This document shows, piece after piece, positions 54,821 through 64,000 of a DNA stretch of 64,000 nucleotides. The stretch covers positions 1,405,179 through 1,469,178 of the forward strand of contig NW_006763135.1 of NCBI RefSeq assembly GCF_000264905.1. The letters run 5' to 3'. Numbering within the stretch: the first letter of the stretch is position 1; each line of letters begins with the position of its first letter. The notes below the pieces were generated by a model, which saw nothing but the letters and a program-made list of their open reading frames with translations, ran no database searches and had not been told where the DNA came from. A program made the translations under genes and the position numbers. This DNA is from Stereum hirsutum FP-91666 SS1. Its lineage: Eukaryota; Basidiomycota; Agaricomycetes; Russulales; Stereaceae.

Positions 54821-57621
54821 CTACTCGACCGACGACAGGTCAGAGAGCTCGGTCATGTCGTGTTTGTTGCCACTAGACGGAGCCTCCGTCGAATTGAGAT
54901 CGGACGCTGCAGTCCCTCGTACACCCCTCGAAGGTTGCCTACGAGTAGGTGCGGTGGCTGTTTTCCGTGGCGTTTTCCCCTTGCGTGGGGAAGGCGGTGA
55001 AGACGGTTGTTCAGCAACAACACTTCTGTCGTCAGCGTTCTGAGTGTCATCTAGAAGACAATCAGCATCGAATAGTTTACTTCAGTTCAGACAACATACC
55101 GTGGCTAGGCAATATGTCTGCAGAGCTACCTGTATTCGCAGAAAGTTCTGCCCCGCGTGAAGGGACTCGTCGTCGTTTAGGAGGCTCAGAGTTCGGAAGG
55201 ATTGTTTCATCGGGGGCTGGCCGTTTTCGGGATTTTCGACCGGCCTTCGAAGTGTCTGCAGAGAGTGCAGTGGGGTTAAGCGAGGGAGGATCCGCTTTCT
55301 TCTTTCCCTTTGATTTAGAGGACCGAGGATGGGGCAGAACAATGGATTCTTCTTCATGCTGGGCCAGTGTACCAGTTTGTGGAGTAGCGAGCCCTTCGTC
55401 TGAATCTGCTCCCACGTGTGAGATGTTGGTAAAAACCGCTGGGTGTGGCGTCGCTTGGCTGGGCCCACCGTTATTGGACCCACCGGAAGGACCAGGTTGG
55501 GATACCTCAGACGGCTCTGCGACCTTCTTGCGGGGACGTGCACGAGGACGCGGGAGAGGGCGAGGAGGTACAACAGGTGGAGACGGATCTTCTGCTGATG
55601 CGACCTCGGGATCAGCAGTCTCAGGGATTGTGGCCTCGTCGGTGGGAGTATCGGGGACTGTGGCGTCAACTTGCTTCGGCCTGCGACGTCTGGCGCGAGG
55701 CTTAGAAGCGGCTTGTGTAGCAGGCTCAACCAACATGGTCGCAGATGAAGCGCCCACGGGAAGCGCTGCTCTTTTTTCCGCGAGCTCTGCGGCGGGGATT
55801 TTGTTGATTGGACGGGCGCGAGGTTTACGCTTGCGAACAGGAGGGGGTTCGTCACTGATTATGTCGACCTCAGAGGGACTTACGCCTGCCGCAGGCGCTT
55901 GCTGAGGAATGGCTGTCGATGTCGAGGCGATGTTGGGTGCTTCTGTAGTATTAGTATGCGGACTGGGCGTTTTTGCGTGTTCACCAGCGATAGACGTGGG
56001 TTTCTCTCTACGTTTCTTCGTTATTAGCTGATATCGATGGCGGCACTAGATTTCGCTTGTTAAGACGACAGACTGATCAGAACCAAGTTGCACATACCAT
56101 ATTATCTGTCCGACCAGTCCCAAGCTTTTCGCTGACAGCCTTCCAAGTAGCGTCTCCCAACTCCTCGACAGCGGCAAGCATTTTCGCATCTTCTTCCGGA
56201 GTCCATTTGCCCTTCGCGACATTCGGGTTAAGACGCTCGGACCACCTATCTCGGCATTGCTCGTTGTTGCGGCCTGGCATGACGGACGCAACGTCAACCC
56301 ACGAGTTTCCGAAAAGAGCGACGGCTTGTCGTAAACGAGTATCCTCTTCGTCTACCCAATTACCCCGCCTGAGAGATGGATCAAGTGACCGATAATATCT
56401 ATTTTGGCATTGTGCAGGGGTGACATCCTCGGATACCTGCCGGGCCACTGAGCACTTGTGCATTAGTTTCTGCGCAGAAGTACGGGGTGTAGAGCAACGG
56501 ACCTAGGGACCAATTCTCCACTCCGTAGACCTTGACGGCGTCCAAGAGGCGTTCGTCAGCATCTCTGTCCCATACATGGACGGCCCTCGGAACTGCACGC
56601 CGCATAACATCCATTGCAGTGCGCTGGGTCTACACGACAGACGGTGAGTTGTGAAGCACGCCTGTAGCAGTAGGTATGTGCTCACTCCAAGCTGGTCTGC
56701 TATGTCAATCCAGTCGATTTGACCTCGAGGAATATCGGCAATGAGAGCCTTGGCCTTAGTCACCTCTTGAAACGTCCACTGGGTATGATTATACTGAGGG
56801 TGCCGATTTCCGAGCCATCGTATCTGGCATTCCAAGGCAGTCCGTGTACCGGTGGATCCAAGACTCGTGTTGACCTATCAGAAAGGAATCTAGTCGAGTA
56901 GACGCAGAATACAAAAGACGCGACATCTACCTTGTCTGCAACACGATCCCAATCAATCCCGTCCTTGTTCAATTCTAAATTTTGAGGCTGATCGTGTGCG
57001 CTGAAGAAAGGTGGTAATCCACTGTAAACCAATGTGTCAGAGCAACTCATTGTCGAATGTTTGATGCCTACTCACCGTCTTTGGGCCTCATAGGCGTACA
57101 AGCGATAGTTCTCCATGCGTATGGCCTCCGCCAACGCCTCATGTTCCTTGAGACTCACTGCCAAGATAAATAAGAGAGTAAGTGTGGCGCAGAGTGAAGA
57201 AGCTCACTAGGATGAGATTCGGTGGCCGTGAGGTATCGTTGGCGTCTAGCACTATCATCGTAGAATGGGGAGCTCTACAGCGAAATGTTAACGCTCATAG
57301 CTACAGGCCTTGTGCAAGGGGCATTTACCTCAGAAAGAAGTTCTGAAGCAGACAGAACGCCCAAGGGTCTTATTGCGCCTGGGATTTGAATCGAGCCTTG
57401 ACCTTCAGGCTGATTGTCCTCTTCGGCTTCATCTTCCACATCTGCAAGTGCCTGTGAATATGAGCTGATGAAAAGACTCGAAGTGAAACAAAACGTACCA
57501 GGAATTTGTCAACTGTCTGAAGCTCAGCCTCTAATCGTTCCGTATAGACTTTGAGAGCGTACTGGTGATCCTTATTGTTCTGCAAGACCTTCTGCGCGAC
57601 AGTCCTATCCTCAGTAGACAT
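54821..57621 (-). CDS. Multi-repeat Myb protein, SNAPC4-like
   Basis: Ten exons on the minus strand: 57621-57499, 57451-57329, 57274-57208, 57157-57076, 57021-56931, 56874-56686, 56629-56503, 56447-56098, 56045-55100 and 55050-54821 (775 residues). The N-terminal third is helical, with DWDRVADKV and ECQIRWLGNRHPQYNHTQWT as a first SANT-like repeat. Three further Myb repeats follow: WDRDADERLLDAVKVYGVEN, RGNWVDEEDTRLRQAVALFG and GKWTPEEDAKMLAAVEELGD. The C-terminal half is disordered with AT-hook-like Pro-Arg-Pro runs (RPLPRPRARPRKK). Four tandem repeats behind such an N-terminus resemble SNAPC4, the DNA-binding subunit for small nuclear RNA promoters. Another multi-Myb regulator is possible. 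Confidence 0.85.
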
Positions 57622-57739
57622 GCTATGATCGCATGTAAGATGGTGGCAAGAAAGGAGAATGAGTGGCGTTCTCACGCGAACGCGAACCTGTGTTGACAAT
57701 CGGCCTCGCTCGTTGCTGTTCTCCACGTCAACCTTTGCG

Positions 57740-58467
57740 ATGGCCAACGCATCCGCAAAACGCATTGGTGCGCTATGTTCGAAACGTTCTGTTCTCGCCC
57801 TAATGACTGTTACGCACAACAACAGCTTCACAAAATGAAACAGCACTTCAGAACCTGTTCTATGGGCAGACTGCTAGCGTCGTCCTTGCCTTCATTCTTC
57901 GTCTGCTCTTCGGGACACTTCTGAAAACCAAGAAAGGAATGTTTCTCTACACAACTACTGGAGTAGGTTCGCAGTATCTGTATACACGATTGAAATCCAT
58001 GGGAACACCAAAGCGGGACGCAAGTGGTTCGATGATATCACCTGGAGAGGATCTCAATCAACCTGGAGTAACGGAATGGATGTTCGACGTTCTCTATATC
58101 TCATGTACGCTTTACCTTTCTCAACCCTTCCCTCAACCTCTAAATAGATCTTATTACCGCAACAGGGGCTGCTCAGGTTGGCAGCGCTCTCCTGGGTGAA
58201 TGGTTGTGGTGGTTATACGCAGTGGTACGTCTGATCGTGACGCTTCGCTATATCTCAATCTTCATCTCGCGTGTATTGCCTCAGATACCCGCCTTTGTGA
58301 TATATAAGTTCTGGGGTTTCATTGGACCCATGCTTGGCTTTGGAAGATCTTCGAGCAACGCAGAAGAGGCACCGGCTGCCCCAGAGTCCTTGAGCAAGAG
58401 ACAGGAAAAGCTAAAGAAGCGAAGCGAACGAGGAGACCCCAGGGTAAAGATGCAGGCAAGACGATGA
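57740..58467 (+). CDS. SND2: TMEM208/Snd2-family ER protein
   Basis: Four exons: 57740-57767, 57826-58104, 58166-58224 and 58285-58467 (182 residues). It starts MANASAKRIASQNETALQNL, as in TMEM208/DUF788 proteins, and has paired hydrophobic segments (TASVVLAFILRLLFGTLL; VGSALLGEWLWWLYAV; IPAFVIYKFWGFIGPMLGF) and a basic tail (KRQEKLKKRSERG). Yeast Snd2 belongs to the SRP-independent route of protein targeting to the ER. It lies head-to-head with the SNAPC4-like gene, start codons 118 bp apart. Confidence 0.9.
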
Positions 58468-58606
58468 GGGGATGTAGTATATTGTGGACATCTCATGTTA
58501 GTTGTGCACAAATCCCATATTTATGTCCTGGTGCTCCGCGTACACCCGTCGTCAGGAGCCAGACTCGAATATCAATACTTCCTCGTCCATCAAGCGCCCT
58601 ACAATG

Positions 58607-59679
58607 TCAAGCAGACTCGGCCCCAAGGATCACCTTTTCAAACGCCTCCCCGCAACCTTTCTCTTTCAACCAATCCTGCAACTCAGCCATCTCTCCTCGG
58701 TTACCCTTCTGTCCATGTCGAGTGATGGCCACCTCCTGCATATCTGCAAACTTCCTTGCAGTTGACGACGGGAGGCTTTGGCGCCATCGCTCGCTGACTT
58801 TCTTTTGACTGGCCGAGAGCGATGGCAGTTGTTATGGTTCAGTGAGCTACGAACGGGGATCACAAGTTATACGACGAGATGGGGTACGAACTATGACGGT
58901 ATGTCGGCCCAGCTTCTCGTCTTGATGTCCTTCATGTAGTTGTCGATCTGTGTGGCCCCACCTTCCAAGCACAAGACGCCCGGTTTACCTGACATAAAAG
59001 TCTTTGAGATGAGTAGAACTGACAATGTGTTGTTCTCACCTGCGAGAACAAAGCCTGTCAGGCCATATTGGGGCTGTTAGATGATGCTAGTACGTCAATG
59101 TTTTGGTTGCGGTATGCGTAGTTCAGACGAACTCACGGCCCACTGTACAAGGTCTTTCCGCTTTTCTCTTGTGGATAGAGATGGAAAGTAGAACCAAACC
59201 CGGAAAAGGTTGTCTACTATATCTGCTGGAACGTCGGGTACACCCTCCGCCTCCAACAAAAGAAGAGCAGTGTCGCGGATTGTATCTATTGTGGCGTATA
59301 TGTCCGTGTCTTCCAGCGGATGTCCATGAGGAATAGTCCCAGATGTAAGAGAATCCAGGGCAGATCGAGATAGATATGATGGTTTGCGAATTGATAGTGC
59401 AGGGGGCGGACTGTGGTCATGTTCTGTGGTGGGGTAGCGTAACGGTAGCCGTATATCGATTCGTAATGCTGAGGTGGCCCGAGGTGATTCAAGATCCAAA
59501 AACAGAGTAAGGTCCAGTGTGCTTGGGAGTGACTCTGCGGAGAGGGTGGACCTAAATTCCTCAATGTATTTTGGTATTGAAGGTTCGCAAATGAGTTCGC
59601 CTGGTAGGCAAAACATGGAGGAGAGAAGGTCGAATATCGAGAATTGCATCTCCAAGTGTTCCTCAGATAACGGCCCCAT
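58607..59679 (-). CDS. RWD domain protein with C-terminal DUF1115 (RWDD2-like)
   Basis: Four exons on the minus strand: 59679-59137, 59073-59040, 58988-58898 and 58808-58607 (289 residues). The N-terminal RWD fold reads EEHLEMQFSIFDLLSSMFCL and onward. The C-terminal part shows YGLTGFVLAGKPGVLCLEGG, DNYMKDIKTRSWADIPQKK and ITRHGQKGNRGEMAELQDW, typical of RWDD2/DUF1115. The family's function is unknown. The last intron uses a weak donor (GTCATA), the only doubtful junction; without it the protein would stop shortly after DIPS. Confidence 0.8.
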
Positions 59680-60196
59680 TTCGATGAAGAGATTGCCTGT
59701 TGGACTGCGAATGAATATGTCTCAGTGAACGAAGATCGAGATGAAAGCCAAAGCTATCCTGTCCGTCGATGAAATTTACTATACTGACATCAACTTGAAG
59801 AGATTCGTTGGCGAGCAGAGAATGTATTTGGATCAGAGGCCTAGGTAGTCTGGTAGATGCACACCGCCTTTTGACGATGGCATGGTGCCTCGACTCTGTA
59901 GGGAGTGGTTGTACCACACGAAAGCGGCCAACAATGGTCGTGACTGAGTATGTACCATGCCGCGGGGGAAATCGGAGCTCCTTCGGACAATCCGGAGCTC
60001 ACAACTTGAAGCAGACAACATTCGCTCAGACTCGTCCAATATGATCCAAACGCCTTTGGTAGCTCTTCTCCGGTGCATTTCCAAGACTTATGAAGGTGCC
60101 AGATGTAAATAATTATCCGAAATAGCACTACATGTCTAGCATACAAATTCAGTTCTGGGTACAATTCTCCCAGCCTGACCAAGCGACAGAGTCCGA
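59680..60196. other. Intergenic region (517 bp)
   Basis: Upstream flank of the RWD gene and 3' flank of the aspartic protease, both minus strand. Minus-strand frames are open for up to 110 codons but match no family I know. An additional upstream exon of the RWD gene cannot be excluded. Confidence 0.45.
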
Positions 60197-61926
60197 TCAG
60201 GCCTGAGTAGCAAACCCGACTTGAGTGTTGCCGACGTCAAAGACTATCGTTTTCTGTTAGTGGATCAGCCGTTCGAAGAATGTATGGAAACACAAACCTG
60301 CGTAAACATTCTGCAAGAACACGTCTCCGGCGACCCAGACTATTGACAAGAAAATTTCAATTGAAAAATGATGGATCATGAAAGCAAAACCGACATACAT
60401 GGAATACCATCTTCGCCGGTGATTCCGCCAACACAATCGGGGGAGCCGACAGCAACTTGGCCGAGGTTGAACGTGTCCGCGGAAATAGGAAACGCCGTCC
60501 CACCAAAAGTCAAGCTGACGTCTGGCACAGAAGCACATGGGACTAGTAGGAAGGGACTCTGAGCACGACTGTTAGATAAAATTAGATTTTGGAACATACA
60601 TGTGAAGAAGCCAGCACCGAGGGTTTGTGAGGCGTCCTGGGAACCTGGGTAACAGTGATCAATTGACATCACTGTAAAGGTTCATGAGAAAACTGAAAAC
60701 CTGGTACAGCAGCGTAGAAGGCCGCCACGTCGTCAGTGGGTCCGATGATCAGGGTAGTACCTATTCAGAACTTGAGCAGGAGACCACACAACAACAGAGA
60801 AATGGCCGTACCAGTATCAACAATAGTGGTTACGTCGGTGACAGCAGCTGTTCCGTCCGCTGACACAGCATCCATATTGACTTGCCAAAACCCCTATAAA
60901 ACAAATTATGTGAGAAGCGGGAGCATATGTGGAAGGAGTAAAACATACGACGGGATTAACGGGGACGTTGGTGATGTCTCCAGTGAAGGCAGAAGTGTCA
61001 ACGCCTCCCAAGAAGAGCTCAGAGCCCGTAGGTGCGAGTTTGACCCCGAATTCAGGAGCAGTGACAACGCCTTCTGCGACGAGCGTTTGGAAGAAGGGAT
61101 TGTCGCCAAAGACAGATATTTCGGGGAAGCCCATACCCAAGAGACCGTCCGGGGGAAATTCATCGATTGCAAAACCCGCAGAGTACTGGCTGGAGTCGCC
61201 CACAGATTGACTGGTCGCCTGAAATTCGATATATTAGTGTTCAGTTATGCACCTTCGAGGTAGCAGATTATCTCACAGTTAGGCCCGCCACAGTTACTGT
61301 GTCGGTGAATACGTCTCCTTCAACCGTAGAGCCATCGCCGAATGCTAAGCTATATGGTTGGGCCTGGTCGGCTGCCGTAGCACTGGCAGAGGGATCGAAC
61401 AAGGTGTGACCTTCACAGTTCACCGTACAGTCGACTCCTGGTAAGAACAGATCGCTACTACCTGATATGCATCGTCAGAACACTTTGGATTCTGGACACG
61501 AAAGAAGCCTTACCAGTGTCGAAATCAACTGAAATAGGTCTAACTCAGTCTCAGTGCTCTGTTAAAGTGGACAGTGACCGTACCAGTGAAACCGACAGGG
61601 GGCGTCCCAACGCTGATATCTCCTTGCCACAGTTCGCCCTCATCGTCAGTCAATGCGTCTGCGCCGGTGGCCCTTTTTGTAAGGCCCGCTATGTTGCTAG
61701 GATGAACGCTTCCTGTGTTTCGCTCAAACGCAGCGAAGCCCCGCTGAATCTTCCTCTGCACAGAAGATTTATGACGCTGGATGAAGGTCGTGTTCACTAC
61801 ACCACTGTCGTCCGCTAGATTGAAGCGACGTGACAACGGTATGACGGTGCCGACACGAGGAGCGGTACGTTCAGCCGCGGTTAAAAATGGAAGGGCCAAG
61901 ACGAATGCAGCAAGCGCAGTGTTCAT
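60197..61926 (-). CDS. Secreted pepsin-type aspartic protease (family A1)
   Basis: Ten exons on the minus strand: 61926-61584, 61528-61514, 61461-61277, 61218-60949, 60893-60812, 60760-60701, 60644-60600, 60542-60399, 60339-60298 and 60243-60197 (410 residues). A signal peptide (MNTALAAFVLALPFLTAAE) and a propeptide of about 75 residues precede the mature enzyme. Both catalytic motifs are there: VDFDTGSSDLFLPG near 118 and TTIVDTGTTLIIGP near 297, plus the flap (YSLAFGDGSTVEGDVFTD) and the C-terminal FDVGNTQVGFA. It resembles polyporopepsin-like secreted proteases of wood-rot fungi. The first catalytic motif is split by introns: exon 2 is only 15 nt. Confidence 0.94.
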
Positions 61927-63058
61927 AATGGCTAGGCGGGAGGGGAATGGGGATGAAAACAGGGCCTGTGAGTAGACCGCCACCCTCTTTATGGCTGTAA
62001 ACCCAGAGTCTGAATGCAACGCTGCGCGTCATGAGAAAGGAGTGATAATTGAGCACACCCTGGTAACACACCTCGGGTATGTAAATATATGCAACTTCCT
62101 CATGACGCGACTTAGGTATCCACGACTCGTCGAATAGAAAACGTCAGGACTCAGAGTGAGCATGGCGCTGTGAACGAAGATCCTAGTGGAGATCCATCGT
62201 AGGTGGCACGGGAAGGCGATGAAGGAGTCCTACCGTATCAACATGTGTCTGTATCTGGCGCAGTGGTACGTGTCGGTGTGAAGATGGGTACTTATGGTTA
62301 TCGAGGGATGTGCCACAGTCCGGCAGAAAAAGTCACCTAATACTACGACGACTCCACTTCATCGTGGAACCAATGCGACCAACAGCATATCGAAAGTGAG
62401 CGAGCGAGCCCGGAGTGTCAAGTGACTTGCACTCGGTATTATAAAAGATATGACTGATGAGAGTGAGCAGCTGCGGTTTGCTATGTGTGGGACAAAATGC
62501 GAGTTCATGTTGCAGCTGTTGAACGAATGTTGACGTTGGGCATCAAGAACCCTTCCGGACACTGCCGATCCAACGACCCTATTTACGCCTTTCTGTTTCT
62601 TTCCCACGCACTCCATCTCCTTTTGACCGCCACGGTAACGTACAAAGCTCGCTACTCTCAAACGCATATATGAGCGACGACACTTCAGTACGTTTATTTG
62701 ACCAGTCGTTATGCAGAAATGCTAAAATCCGTGTTTCTTAGCTCCTTGAACGGTGCGACGTGAGTCTCGAGAGACCGACCCGCATGGAAAGCGATCTATT
62801 GGGGGACCACGTCCAGGTATTCCCTTCTCGCAATCTCGTTCCGGCATGCTGCTCACAACGAGTCTCCTAAATCCCATGGAAGGACTTGGTGGATTCTGTG
62901 CATTCCTCCCGTCCCACAAGCATGGAACATAGAGTGAGTCTTCAGACCGTGCGGCCACGGTCCACGGTGGAGGCATGCTACCTTCTGGCCACAAGGCTAC
63001 GTGCCGTCCATCATTTGGGCAATCATAGCGTGGCTGCACTATTTGAGGAAGGGAATAA
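61927..63058. other. Divergent intergenic region (1.1 kb)
   Basis: Promoters of the aspartic protease (minus) and of the gene starting at 63059 (plus). A pyrimidine-rich tract lies near 62580-62640. No gene is supported; short frames near 62359-62667 and 62722-63108 are unconvincing. Confidence 0.5.
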
Positions 63059-64000
63059 ATGGATAACTTGTCTCGTCTTCCCATCGTATCCACATTCCTC
63101 TGATGCATATGTTCATTGCTTAGAACGACTCCTACGTCGAGGATATCCCTTTCCGCGACTCTTCTCTCCAGGAAAGTGCGGAAGAACCTGACGAATCAAT
63201 CGGGTCCTGGTTTGGAAGAACACTCGAGACCCGCCAACATGAACCGCATCCGAGCCCCTCTGTACCCTCGTCCTCTCCTCCACCGTGGGGTCTATCCAGT
63301 CCTCCTCGCGCAGTAGCAACGTCACCTCCGACCTCTCCACCTGATGCGCCAGTAGGGACGTCTAATACCATCAAAGAGGTGTGCTAGTTATGTTCGTGCT
63401 GTTTTAGGTGCATATATGCTCACTTTCACGATTGTCCAGACCCCCAGCTTAACGGATGAGTTCGACGGATCACTTCCCGTACCACATCGTCTGGAAGCTG
63501 ATGATGCCCAGATAACAACGGTCAGTAGAAATAGCAATCTTCCAAGGTTATATGCTGAGGTATGTATCATCTTAAGGAGTCCGATGGAATCTCTCGGGAT
63601 GGCCGCATATATCCTGACTTGACCGACTTTGCCGCTTGCCCCATCCCCTCTGCCTCTCAGTCTGCTCTCGCTGACGAAAAGTCCTTGCTTTCTGCTATGG
63701 CCACTGAGAGCACCAAGATACAAGGCCACTTTCTTACTCCGCCTCCTAACTCTCGTCTTGATGGCGGAGCAGAGGTTTCAGATCCTAAAGACAGCTCGAA
63801 TCTCAATGATGTCCCTACTGCACTTGTTTCTCAGACGGCCAACCTTAGCAACTCCCCTCGCTTAGTTCATTCGCCTCGCCCACTGTTTCCCATTTCTCAA
63901 ACATTCACAACTGCTCGCGATGAGGAGTCTACCATCCTGCCGCCTTCGAGTCCTTGTTACCCGGAGCCGTCTCATGCTCATGACCTACTACTTCCGCCTT
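63059..64000 (+). CDS. N-terminal part of an uncharacterised disordered protein (runs off the window)
   Basis: Proposed exons: 63059-63085, 63124-63378, 63440-63520 and 63577 to the window end. The joined frame starts MDNLSRLPINDSYVEDIPFR and stays open for about 262 codons. The content is almost entirely Ser, Pro, Thr and acidic residues (for example PSVPSSSPPPWGLSSPPRA), with no folded domain in view. The small first exon rests on a GT...AG intron of 38 nt, shorter than usual here. No family recognised; the C-terminal part outside the window would be needed. Confidence 0.6.

Noticed and set aside
54949..55905. Plus-strand open frame of 318 codons
   Set aside because: It is antisense to exon 9 of the SNAPC4-like gene and consists of low-complexity shadow sequence.
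57622..57846. Upstream extension of the SNAPC4-like frame (about 75 more codons)
   Set aside because: It runs antisense into exon 1 of the SND2 gene, and no intron phase joins it to the frame sensibly.

Overview
The window is nuclear DNA of a filamentous basidiomycete, most likely an Agaricomycete. Genes are tightly packed and broken by many short introns (mostly 50-70 nt, GT...AG). I reconstructed about 144 introns by hand, and the reading frame closes in every complete gene listed. The proteins are typical eukaryotic and fungal ones. No bacterial operon, CRISPR array, rRNA or intact tRNA was found. The species cannot be named from the sequence.

Layout. 1-884: end of a METTL21/Efm6-type lysine methyltransferase, then a 4.7 kb stretch without a supportable gene. 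5.6-25.4 kb: housekeeping genes (BolA, a short-chain dehydrogenase, Mpo1/DUF962, SEC22, an uncharacterised low-complexity protein, RAT1 exoribonuclease, eIF2B delta, an FHA-forkhead factor, an MTFP1-like protein), interrupted by a 2.3 kb gene-free stretch with a small foldback transposon and a degenerate tRNA-like sequence. 26.1-38.0 kb: NUF2, a WKF-domain protein, a GH71 alpha-1,3-glucanase, HEM1 (5-aminolevulinate synthase) and ARG8 (acetylornithine aminotransferase).

38.5-50.3 kb is the most interesting part: four genes that together look like a mycosporine pathway. They are an ATP-grasp ligase, an NRPS-like adenylation-thiolation-reductase (A-T-R) protein, an O-methyltransferase, and a sugar-phosphate cyclase of the demethyl-4-deoxygadusol synthase (DDGS) type. 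They form two divergent pairs. Cyclase, methyltransferase and ATP-grasp ligase are the established core that turns sedoheptulose 7-phosphate into an amino-acid-linked mycosporine. The A-T-R protein is not part of the textbook cyanobacterial pathway, whose fourth enzyme ends in a thioesterase or is a D-Ala-D-Ala-ligase homologue. A carboxylate reductase would explain the reduced side chains (serinol, glutaminol, glutamicol) known from fungal mycosporines. A candidate 1.06 kb terminal-inverted-repeat element lies between the methyltransferase and the cyclase.

50.7-64.0 kb: CWC21 splicing factor, riboflavin kinase, TAF8, a SNAPC4-like Myb protein, TMEM208/SND2, an RWD-domain protein, a secreted pepsin-type aspartic protease, and the start of a long disordered protein that leaves the window.

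Five introns appear to use GC instead of GT donors, a fairly high share. Exon boundaries were placed by eye from splice consensus, frame and protein similarity; single boundaries may be off by a few bases.
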